A stretch of 64,000 bases of DNA from Phoronis australis (taxonomy: Eukaryota > Phoronida > Phoronidae): positions 470,624 through 534,623 of the forward strand of contig NMRA01000109.1 of the NCBI GenBank assembly GCA_002633005.1, in the 5' to 3' direction. The translations under genes and the position numbers were made by a program. This document shows positions 34,195 through 45,060 of the stretch, one piece after another. The stretch's first letter is position 1. Every line of letters begins with the position of its first letter. The notes below the pieces were generated by a model. That model ran no database searches. It had not been told where the DNA came from and was given only the letters and a program-made list of their open reading frames with translations.

Positions 34195-37100
34195 CTCTTC
34201 CTATACTCTTTATCAGGTGCACTTTTCCCAAGAAATGTTCATCGGGAGGGATACGTTGTTCGCTTGAAATATTTTGACGACAGCTTCATTACAGGTTGTC
34301 TGAGCTTCTGTTCAAATCGCAGAAACAATATTCATGCATGATTCATTCCAATCATCTTGTGCTATGCCTTATTTTGAGAACTTCCCTGTACAGATCTATG
34401 CGCTTCTTGTTTTCCCTGATAGTCCAATTAGGACTTTTGAAACAGTTTTATAATACTGCTTATCGCACTATGTGGTATATTTCACTGACTCAGATATCCG
34501 TCGAGGACTTAAAGTGTTGAAACTGTCAAATACTAATGTTTCCGCCACTTATTTCGTCACCATTGTTTGCAAAATAAAGATCCTGGCATCATCTTTCCGG
34601 GCGACCAGAACAATTCTCGATATACAGTAATTAAAAATACAATTATCTGACACTAAAGAAGCAATTAGTCTCGCACGTCTTTCAACGTCAACGACCTCTC
34701 TCTGATCTTGTATATTTATTACAGATGTCAATCAAAATTTAATTTCAGTTGTCTTGCTCTCTCGCCGCCATGCAATATTTTTTTCGTTAGCAGTCGACTT
34801 CAAAAAGGAAAACAAAATGCGTTCGTTGAATTCAGAGGGAGAGTGAGGATAAAAGAGCTAAGCATACGACTACAGCTTTTGACTAGAATAATAAAATACT
34901 TAGGAGATTAGGTTCTTCTTGGATCTTCCCTAGGCAAAGACGCTTGATTTTGCAGGAGCTCTTGCTGTCGCCGGCCCACTCGGTCCCTATTAGGTAGGAG
35001 AGCATCTGAAGGCCAAATAGAAATCCAAAGCGTCGTTTTGGGTATAACTCCTTTTCGTGAAAATAGTTGTATTTTATATAATCAATAACTCTACGTCAAT
35101 CGTGCGTTGCGTCCTTTCCACACCGTTCGCTGTCCTGTCGTGCCTCAACAAGAACTAAAATACCTTCTATTCTTATTGGCTGGCATTCAGACTTTGAGAA
35201 CTCAGGTGTTCTGGTTGGTAGTATTTCAGTCCAGCGTTTTGTTCTTGGTAAAGAACATTAAAGATGATCTTCTATTGTTCTGCGCTCGAGTACACAATGG
35301 CTTAGTGGATAACTTTCTAATTCTAGTTGGATTTGATGACTCCGTCCTTAAGACTAAAGGCTCTAGTCTGAACTCGAAATTTTTACTTAAAGACTTGATT
35401 TTTGTTTGAGTTTGTAGCGCGAATACTGGGGTCATTTAGACTAAATTTGAACTAGGCACTTATTTACTTAAATCATGTGCTCGAGCACAAAGTACTAGCT
35501 ACTTATTTTGAGTTTGCACACAAGTAGAACAGAAAATGCCAAAAATAAATCCGAGTTCGATTTCGAGTACGATGATCATACCCCTGTTCCTGATTTTCTG
35601 CCAACCAGTCTCGCGAATATTGTTTCCGTCAGCCAGTTTCCTTGTTTGAACACATGGACTCTTTTCCAGCAAACATTCCTGCCACCAAGGCTTTACGAAC
35701 ACAGACAAATATTAAAATGTCTGACAGCGGAGTTTTCAAAACTCAAAACTCAAAAATGATGTGACTTTTCATTGCATCTCTTGGTATTTTTTTAAGCTTT
35801 TTGTATGTAAATACCAAGAATACGAGTTTTTTTATATTAGTTCAATCAATTTCAATAATGTGGCAAATTTTTAAGAGTCATTTTCAGGACTTTCAAATTT
35901 CCAAACATGAATGATGCTCATCTCAATATTGTTGACAGTTTGGCGCTTACCATCCACGTTCAATAGGTATTTACATTATCTAGTTTGTGCCTCACTGTCG
36001 CAACTGCACTGCACATTGTTCTTGCCTTGAAGCGAAATACGCCAAAGGAAAAACGAAAGCAGGCTAAATTTGGCGAGTACTTGGTTAGAGGTTGACCATT
36101 ACGGGTATCTTTTTAATTTCAATCACTGCAATTCTTGCGTTTAACTTCCAAAATTTTTGAATTTTCCGGTATAAGGCTACCAGGTCTAGAAGTTTTTTAT
36201 TATCAGATCACGCGATGACGACGTGTTTTCTCCAAATCCCAATGAAATAGTGAAAATAGCCCTAAATGTAGATGAGGAGCCACACAGTGTTTTGACGGTT
36301 TATACAAAAAATCCACTGAGAACTATACATTGAAACTGATACTTTCTAATATTCAATAGCGCCCTCACACTATCAAAAGCGACACATAATTTGAAGTAAA
36401 TGTTATTGTTGAAAAAGTTTGAGCTTGTGTGGACCACTTTACGCGTGGATAACACACACACACACAGACTTTTAACCTTAAGACCGAAAGAAACCTCAGA
36501 AAAGTTGATGGTTGGCATCTTCGTTACGTTTTTCAATTGTAAAAAGGTTATCATCTGCAATTCATTTAAGGAAATCCCATTTTAAATAAAAATGACTCCT
36601 TTCATAAGAGATAGTAGTCACGTGATTGTGCGTTATGGCTTGGTATTTTACAGCAATGTTTCCTGCTTTTGATTAAAAAATAAAGATTAAATCTGACCAC
36701 GAGGAAATAATATGTTGTTTGATGAAACGTCATAAATTGACAATTCCACAGAAAGTATAAACTGTCATTGAGTACCGTTTCGCATTATTTCCTCATGACT
36801 TGCACCATTTTGCTGTGCCTGATTTACGAGAAATCCTTCTCAACTAGAAATGTTATCGTCGATATGAATGCTGACTTCCGAATTTATGCTTGCAAAAGTG
36901 TTCCGAGGATTTTTGAAAGAGAACCTTAGGACCATCTTAAAAAAGTGCCTTCGCACCCAAAAACACACCCTAGAGTATCTTAGGAAGCAGGTAATTAGAT
37001 TTTGTTAGAAACTCCTACCACTGAACGCAGCTCCATCAATCAGCCAGTGATATTAAAGGTGTGTTTCAATAGGAATGTTTCACTTGGCTATTGTTATAGA

Positions 37101-38099
37101 AAACTGACGATGGTTCTATTGACAAGCGACAAACTTGAAATATTTTAGTTGTTGTTCACTTAATCAAAATTCAGAAAATATTGACATGTTGACCCCTTTG
37201 AGATTCGTAAAAGATTTTTATGATACGACAAGCTTAGTGGGGTAAGACTACGGTTCAACTGGCTGATCTCGAGGAAATGACAAACCGACTCAACAAAAGC
37301 CCTTGGTACCACTCTTATCTCAGGACACCGATCAGGGATGCGTAGCTTTTCTAAAGCACACTCAACGGAGAAACTTAATGAAGCCATGGCTTTTTCTTCC
37401 CGAAATTAAAACTTTTCCGGTCCCAGGGTGGAGATAAGATAACAAATGCCCTTGACCACTGCACACCAGAAATGTAGGCTAACATATGTCATTACCAACC
37501 ACATTTTTGCCATTTGTCTGACGGGTTCCCGTATTTGCAGCAAAAAATAGATAGATGTCTGATTAATTCGTAAGGAAAACAGTAGGTGCATTTCGGAATG
37601 TACTTTTGACTTATTTGCATTTTTTCCCTTTCCGTTTTCACCATTTTACGCTAGTAAGAGGTTGGTCTGGAACGGCTCGCAAGACCAGGCAAAAATCACT
37701 CGAGCTAGTATGGTCGAAACCTTGATCAGCAACACCCAATAGCAACGCAACCTTGTAAAATGGCGGCCACTGAAGTGATTAGTTGGCGGAATTGGAATGT
37801 TGAATTATGGGATGGAATTCACTGGTTCGGTTCTATAACCCAAGATTTCTCGTTTGTCTCAAGATCTATAGAATGCAATCTTGTGTCAAATTGCGCATGC
37901 GCGATGACGTCTTTCACGAGAACTCGCGTTTATTCTCGTAGGTGCCTTTCAAGAAATAAACGTGATACGAAGGATCGTGTGACCGTGAAACTCATGAGAC
38001 TACTGTGCCTATTTGCACTTATCAGATGTCACGCTACAAGACACATTGATAATTTAGTTCATTTAAGTTATGTGGGACCCTAGCTCTCATCGGAACATC
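34195..38099. other. Intergenic, nothing recognised
   Basis: Open frames at 35107-35409, 35508-35759 and 37760-38083 have no domain pattern. No splice-supported exon was seen. Confidence 0.4.
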
Positions 38100-38500
38100 A
38101 TATCTGAGAAGAATTCTTATAAAACTGTCAGATACTATACAATTTTAGGAAAGCCAAAATTTAATTAATTTCAGAACATATTTCCGAAGTGGGTGATCGG
38201 ATTCATATGAAACCTTCACATACCATCCTTTGTGCACTGTTTTCCAAAAAATGTTGAGAATTGTTTTTAAATTATTCCACGTTTGCATGAGTGGCTATCA
38301 AAAGTAACACTTCTGATTTATATGGAAAAAATTAATAGTTGCATAAAACGAAAACGAAATAATAATTTATATAACTGCAACAGAGTTTTTTTAAGATTTC
38401 ACCTTAAATGTTGGTATCAAATGAAATTTGCTCATGTTGCTGTTACCGTTGTTTTGCAAAGAACGTATTTTTTGTTTTGATAAATTTTACTAAAAAGACA
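38100..38500. repeat. Dispersed AT-rich repeat, copy 1 of 3
   Basis: It shares TTCAGAACAT(A/C), TGATCGGATTC(A/T)TATGAA and the 'actatgc..tGTGCAC/ATGCAC' landmarks with 44790-45060. It shares TTTGCATG(A/G)GT(G/T)GC and ATCAAAAGTAA/ATCGAAAGTAA with 48320-48350. Non-coding. Confidence 0.55.
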
Positions 38501-39364
38501 TGGTCACGTTGACCAATTAATGGCATATTGGTATAAAATTCTACATACTTTTTACATTTACGTTTTTCTGAGATGAAGTCAATACTTCTGTAGCTGAATG
38601 CACAGAAATTACGATAAGGTTCTTCATAACCTTAACTGCGAGCCGCGACAAATAAAACATTTTCTTAAATAGATCAACGACTAATCGACCGCATCTTCGA
38701 TACAGAAATTATAGGCCTGACATCTGGAGAGCCATTGACACAGAAAGATAAACTTATTTAGTGCATAGAGGTCAAATTTAAGCAGGTCGAGCAATTTATG
38801 ATCAACTTTAAACTGTAATCGTTGCAAGCTAATCTTTTGTGAAGCTGTTTAACGCCCCATTCAATCTTTCGGTTGATATTTTGCGACAAGGAACACGACA
38901 TATTTGAAATTTCACGAGGGGTCAACCACAATTTTAAGAGAACAAGCGGCCGCAATACTACGTAGTCGACTTTTCTGCCCATTCCTTAAATGGGTCCATG
39001 ATCAACCCCAAGTGCAACAAGCCGTAGATAGGACAATGTCTTAGTAGACATTGTCTGACTCTCAGTACTGCGCTATTGCTGAGAAAACCTGAAAGGCATG
39101 CGTATTCGCTCAGGTTCTTACTCTGTTCTCGACGTCTTAAGATCAAATCAGGTAAATGGACAAAAATCCCAAAATAAAAATGATCGAGTCAATGTGAAGT
39201 CTAATCAGAACAACAGGTAATGCTGAATCGGCCGTTAGTCATGCTTGTTAGTTACTTGAAAGTCACTCATTTCTCCGTTTTGTTTGACCTGGATGTTGCC
39301 AGTACTGCATTATCCAGTGAGATTAAAAAGCAACAGCATAGGTCCACACAAAATAATGGCCATT

Positions 39365-39723
39365 GTGCCCGGTTGCATGAAACAGTCCCATGCAGGGACT
39401 CAATTAAGTTCCCTAAATCTACTGCGTATTTTTGGACTTGTGGAAACATTGATTGCCCTTTCTTGTGTTGTTTTAGTTAACTTTTGACTTTGACACAAAC
39501 CGATAGTAAGCTCTACGTTATACTGTCAATATTATCGAAAATAAGTAGGGATTTTTCATGCAACACCCTCAATTTAGGGACCAATCCTTATTTATTTTAA
39601 TGAACTCTGGATGAAATGATAGAAAAATATTGCATCTGTAAGTCCATAAAGATACAAATATGCATTAAGACTTAGGGACATTAATTGAGTCCCTATTTGG
39701 GACTGTTTCATGCAACTCGGCAC
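39365..39723. mobile_element. Miniature inverted-repeat element with ~50-bp TIRs, copy 1
   Basis: The left end GTTGCATGAAACAGTCCCA, continuing through GGGACTCAATTAA, is matched over about 50 bases by the reverse complement of the right end (GGGACTGTTTCATGCAAC at 39700-39717), with few mismatches. The 260-bp interior resembles that of the neighbour at 39801-40197 (CCGATAGTAAGCTCTACGTT versus CCGATGGTAACGTTTACGTT). Non-coding. Confidence 0.8.
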
Positions 39724-39800
39724 TGGTCTATTCGCCGCGCGGTCTTTAAATGGTTGCGGCGACCGGAGACCTAGAAAATTGTGGAGAATTGTGACGAACA

Positions 39801-40197
39801 GTTGCCGATTGTATGAAACAGTTCCACATGGGAACTAAACAAGGCTCTTTAACTTCTCGCAACATTAGCGGCAAACACTGGTCGTTCATTCTAATGCTGT
39901 TTTATTTTCTTGTATTTTAGCTTTGATACGCACCGATGGTAACGTTTACGTTGAATTCTCAGGTTTATGAATAATATGCACCTTTTCATTCAACTTCGCA
40001 ATTTCAAGTCCTCGTTTGTTTGCATTGAAACGAGGGCTCAGTTTTCAGATATTATTGAAACTGTTATTAGTCAAAGAATAACACGTAATAAGGTGATATA
40101 AAAATAAGGGTAAGCAAACAAAGACGCAAATGCACAGAAAATTTAGGCAACTTAGTTGAATTCCTATTTGTGATTGTTGCATGCAAACGGGCAGAAC
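39801..40197. mobile_element. Miniature inverted-repeat element, copy 2 (diverged)
   Basis: Same family and orientation as 39365-39723, about 80 bp downstream. The left end reads GATTGTATGAAACAGTTCCA. The right end, reversed, reads GTTTGCATGCAACAATCACA. The terminal repeats are more diverged than in copy 1, so it is probably the older insertion. Confidence 0.7.
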
Positions 40198-43193
40198 GCA
40201 CGAGGCACTTTATTGCGTAGAGGACTCCCAGAAAACTTTCATCCGGCACCGGATTATGCATCACATCATATATTGTGTATATTGCACTGGAATCCAATGA
40301 GTGAAATAATTATAAGTTTACGGCATTCAAAATGTGGTAGAGGCAGCCGCATAGAAACGTTACCAATGCAGTGTTTGAAATCTATATACGCACCCACAAA
40401 TCCCGAGTTTCTGTGTAAATGTGATGTAATAACGTGCATCGTGGGTGCACTTGTTGCAAAAAGACTTTTGAGACACGTTCAAATCTTCACATGTTTTTTA
40501 AGAAATGTATAATGTCAACGACTCACATCCGTAGACCCACATGACATTCTTTGAGAATGGAAATGACGTCACCTGCTGTAGTGGAAGCTCAGTGAGGCAA
40601 GTAGCAAGAAATTGCTATTAGGAAAATACCGATCAGCTGGCGAGAGCAGTACAAATAAGATAATGATTTATAGAGCCGATAATATCAAAGAATCATGACA
40701 TCGTTGTAAATAGATAATAATGCACATAGACGTTTTATCAGGCAGCCATTACGACTTTTAAAACAAGGCAGGGAAATTGTGTAGTTTTGCGTTTGAAATG
40801 ATCAGCTCATTATCACTCTATTGTGCTTGGTCCCTTAAGATGTAGTCGTCACCTTACGAGATCTAGAAAAGGTTGGTTGCCTGTTTATTCCTTTTTTTGT
40901 AATCGTAGTAGGGCAAGAAATTGGCGCGATGTTCCGTGACGCTTTTAAAAAGTAAAATTAAAATATTTCAATATGTTATTTTAATAACGTGTTAAGTCCG
41001 TAGTTGAAAAGTTGTGACCACGTTTTGAGGTACAAAAGAGAGTGGGCATTAATTATGTCATGCACAAATGGACAAAAACGAGTGTTTTGTCTATTAAGGT
41101 TTTGCGTGAAGAAAAGTATAAAAGCGAATTATGATTTCATGCATGTACGATAAAAGATGGCACATTGTTGCAGGCAATTACACTGTACGTCTTGCCCACA
41201 GAGTTGCTAAGCAAACCTGAATACAATTCTAGCAAACAATGCCCATTGTTCAACATGCACGACCATAATAAGATACTCATGAATCCTGTGATTGGGAGCC
41301 CCTATACATAGAAACAGAAATACATGAAGTTTCGGAGATAACATGTGTTGATAATTTCTGACTCACTTTTGTGCGTAGGTATCCCATATTTTACAATTCG
41401 ATGTGAATACTGCTATACCTGAAAGCTTATTGAGTTCAATGTTTGGGTTTACAAACAGACAAAACGTATATAAGAGGACCGGACGCCTCCTACGGACACC
41501 ACCAAAAAACGTTATCAGCACTCGGTTTGTAGGGCTTACCTGAATATTTTCCTTCGAAAGCTGTGGCACCAGATCGACCAGTTCAGTCTTTGTTCTACGA
41601 AGATTTCATACTCAGTATCCTAGTGACTGCCCCACAAACACCCATCCACATTATCCACTTGATATTACGTCGTGGAGACGTACAGTAAGTTAAACTTCAT
41701 CGAGTTTCTTAGCAATCTATGGAAAGCTCGAAATGATGTTTACTACAGTTTATTGTTGGTTTATCGAGAAATAATTAAAGGACACGGGCTTGTCTAAATT
41801 TATAAACCACTGAGACTTCAACTGCTACAGAATGATGTTTCGATGAATAGCTTTGTAGGGGTGGCAGAATCTGTTCTTCGAAAACAGTGTAAGCGTATAC
41901 AATTGATAATTTGTTTCGTTCCTTTTAGAGTTTTGATCTATACTTCCAGTTAACTGCGTTTGAGAGGACGTTGATCAGCTGAATCAAGCAAGATTTAACG
42001 TTAGCAGAGTATTTATAATGCAAATCACAAAATTTAAAATTATTAACGAAAATAATTCAATGAAATTATTTTCAACAAAATAAGTGTGCGCATGAACTAA
42101 TTAGGATAATTTCGGGAAAATTCTGCAATGGAGCATTTTTACATCAAAAAGTATCAAACTGGTGATCAGCTGGTTTATTCATGTATTTGCTATTCAGAAA
42201 TGGAGAAGACTAAAACATAAAAAGTTTCACATTCGTTATAGTTTTATTTATCCCATCGTTTCCGTAATAATCATTTGGTTGTTTACACGGATTCGAAGTT
42301 TTGTTAGTGAAAGGTACGGAAACAATAACCGTAGTGATCATCATTGGCATCGTCATAATCGTATCACGTGGTTATCGTCGATATGATCAGTAAAATTAGC
42401 TTTTTAACTTTATACAATTCGTGCTGAATGTCCTTTTAAGCGAACTTAACAGCTAACTCAATACTTCACATGTCTACGGAATATCTTTACATCACGGTAT
42501 TCCATTGTAAGTTTTGACAAACCAGTGAAACGACAATTTTACAAGACCTGGAATCAGCGTCTATATGAACTCGACATACGGCAAAGGTTGGCTTGAAAGA
42601 ATGAAATTCTTTAATTCCTAAGCTGGGAAAGATCGTGCCTTGATAACCCGTCTCGAAAGGTGCTCGTTTCTTTTAAAACATTCAAATGTTCTCAAGCGGC
42701 CTTTTGTTTTAACGGGCGGATATTAAAATGGTATTATTTTCAACAGACGTGTGTATATTGGCTTGATATAAATTAGCAAATATTCGGTGCCTTTAAATTT
42801 TTAACATTTCTATCTTGCGAGTCTGTCGTTAACGGAAATCAGGCGTTCGCTAGAACGGAGATAATCTTAACTCCTTTGAATACTGATATCAGTTGGAATT
42901 GGGGCTGAGTGACAGAAGTATTCAATCGCTGGCCTTGATCTCGTTTTGTTTGCTGTATGCGACCTTCAAACGAGCACCTTGCGAAAATTGGGAGTAGTGC
43001 TATACCTCGGCAAAAGAGTTACGGACAATGATTAGGGAGACAGGTGAGCATATACCTGGATTAATTAGTGTTTCACAGGTGATAAAATCGTTTAATCAAA
43101 GTCTTTGTTTTATTTTGGTCAGACGTTAGGGTGGCAATCTGTCCGACTAGATCCAACCTTGTTACACATGCGTCAGGCAGACTGCGCCCACAT
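40198..43193. other. Upstream flank of Xlox, nothing recognised
   Basis: Non-coding and AT-rich, with no repeats identified. It is expected to contain regulatory sequence of the homeobox gene, but I cannot pick elements from a single sequence. Confidence 0.4.
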
Positions 43194-43204
43194 ATTTAAA
43201 TACT
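43194..43204 (+). promoter_or_regulatory. Possible TATA-like element upstream of Xlox
   Basis: ATATTTAAATA lies about 480 bp before the coding start and about 180 bp before a donor-like GTAAGT at 43379. Weak evidence from motif and position only. Confidence 0.2.
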
Positions 43205-43378
43205 AGAAACCAGTCGTGCCTTCTGATAAAAATGTACAGGCATGTTCCGAGAGACTCGGTTCCTTGAGGACCGCTGCATATTGAATTTTAAATTTGTCTT
43301 ATTCAAATTGTTTGACATTTAAACTCTGTTCAGTTGAAATGCGTTACTAACCGTACTGTTTTCGTCCTCAGGCAGAGT

Positions 43379-43628
43379 GTAAGTGAAGTTGTCTCAACGG
43401 TTTGGTCGGCCAAAAATTTTTAACACGACACACACTGTGTGTTGCTCAGTAAATCATCACATGGTCAACAACAAATTAAGCACCCATCCAAGCGTGTATA
43501 TTCGATTACATAGCTATCGGTGACGGCGTTTTAATTGAAATAAATGAATCATTCACAGTTATTAATTTCCACGCGGTCTTTGATGGTGATAGCCTGTTGT
43601 TTTATTTGATTTTTTTTTCCTTTAACAG
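43379..43628 (+). other. Possible 5'-UTR intron of Xlox
   Basis: A strong donor (GAGT before GTAAGTG at 43379) and a strong acceptor (TTTTTTTTCCTTTAACAG, ending 43628) frame 250 bases just upstream of the coding start, which follows the acceptor by 52 bases. No transcript support is available. An unspliced 5' UTR is equally possible. Confidence 0.3.
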
Positions 43629-43680
43629 GTTGTTGACGATAGAACTGTCTTAGACTGGTCTCCGAGCAGATCATGATAAG

Positions 43681-44173
43681 ATGGACACTCACAGCGTCTA
43701 CTACCAACAGGGGCTTTATCACCGGGATATGTACGCGACCCTTCAGACCACCTGCCCGAGTACGGCCGTATATACCAATCCACCAGCGTGCATCTACGGT
43801 GCAGATTTCAAATCTCAGCTAAATTATGGCTCGCAAAATATGTCCGTGGTGGATCAAAGCGATGGCGAGCTCGCGTACGCCACGAACTCTTTAGGGGTAG
43901 TAACGAACCACACACCCGCCCATATTCAACAAAACGGCGGCGTAGGCGGCGGCGGCGGCGCAGGAGGAGGAGGTGGCGGGAACGCGGTTCGTATACCCAG
44001 CACGACGCAGCCACCTCCGGCGCATCAGCACCGACAATCCCCGATTGCGGGGAGCATACGAGACACCAATACCGAGGGCGAAGAAAAACCACAGCCCGTT
44101 GAGCCTAAGTTGCAATTTGCCTGGATGAAGACGACAAAATCACATGCGCACCTTTGGAAATCGCAGTGGCCAG
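43681..44173 (+). CDS. Xlox: Xlox/Pdx ParaHox homeobox protein, exon 1 (N-terminus and hexapeptide)
   Basis: Starts at MDTHSVYYQQGLYHRDMYAT with A at -3 and G at +4. The N-terminal region is tyrosine-, asparagine- and threonine-rich. Residues 86-100 are a glycine-rich run. Residues 145-165 read QFAWMKTTKSH...WKSQWPG, the Pdx/Xlox hexapeptide and following block that in the family contacts the PBC cofactor (Pbx/Exd). The usual proline of FPWM/YPWM is alanine here (codon GCC at 44119). The exon ends CCAG before GTATGA after one base of a glycine codon (phase 1), completed at 56064. The joined protein is 288 residues, similar to Pdx1. Xlox is a sequence-specific transcription factor acting in the nucleus; family members pattern gut endoderm and pancreas-like tissue. 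Confidence 0.93.
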
Positions 44174-44606
44174 GTATGAAGAAACTTTAATTTTCGCACT
44201 AGATGGTAAACAAAGAATCGCAAGGTCATTAGGTATGGTAATTAGACTTGATATTGCGTTCATGTAATGATGTTGAGGGCTCGTCTGCAATCTGTCCTTT
44301 GTAAGAATAATTTAGAAATTCAAATTTAAATGGCAATGCTAATTTGTGTCACATGAATAGTCCAAACTCAAGAATAGATCATCACGTGGTGTTTTGTTCT
44401 ATGCATACGACACAACGAGTGTGTCGAAGAGTGCACTGTTACATCAAAGTTATTACGATTGTATTATGTTTTGATACTCAATTAAGAAAACGCCGCGTTT
44501 TTTAGCAAAAACAGGTTTCGTGGCACTAATCCTCCCTTTTCAATAAAATGTTCCAATGTGCCATGACAAGTGTCATGCTTTGCGATTCTTATATTCGACC
44601 ACGTTA

Positions 44607-44675
44607 CATGGGCGGCGCAGCACTGAAATAAGTGGGGGCTACAGCACCCCAGCCCCCTATGGTGCGCCGCCCATG
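44607..44675. mobile_element. 69-bp foldback with 5-bp direct repeats
   Basis: CATGGGCGGCGCA (44607-44619) and its exact reverse complement (44663-44675) enclose a second GGGGGCT/AGCCCCC pair. CGTTA flanks both sides (44602-44606 and 44676-44680), which looks like a target-site duplication. Confidence 0.65.
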
Positions 44676-44769
44676 CGTTAGTGCCCCGTTGTGAATTCAT
44701 AACATCAAGTACATTTTGAGAGTTCTATTTTTTCGCTAGACGAAAAACGTCTTAATTGGTTCCCTGCAG

Positions 44770-45060
44770 TTCGTAACTTAAGGTTACGCAGGATCTTAGA
44801 AAAATTCCAAATTTGGCGAACTTCAGAACATCGTATCTCAGATTAGGCTGATCGGATTCTTATGAAGCTTTTGGATACTATGCCTTATGCACAGTAGTAC
44901 AAATGCCGTTAGAGGTTGTTTTTGAAATATCCGGCTTCTCCATTAGAGGCTACCACAAAATGGGACTTTTATGATCTTTATGAAACATGTCAAAAGTTTT
45001 ATGAAACAAAAATAAAATACGATCTAGAAAACCACAACATATTTATTTTAAATTTCGTCT
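44770..45060. repeat. Dispersed AT-rich repeat, copy 2 of 3
   Basis: Shares TCAGAACATCGTATCTCAGA, GATCGGATTCTTATGAAG and related strings with 38100-38500. Non-coding. Confidence 0.5.

Noticed and set aside
37760-38083. 107-residue frame starting at AAAATGGCGGCC
   Set aside because: A good Kozak-like context only; composition is irregular, no domain, and no support for a single-exon gene.
43788-44102. Arginine-rich overlapping frame in Xlox exon 1
   Set aside because: The poly-Arg is the GGC/GGA glycine run read in another frame; a shadow of the real exon.
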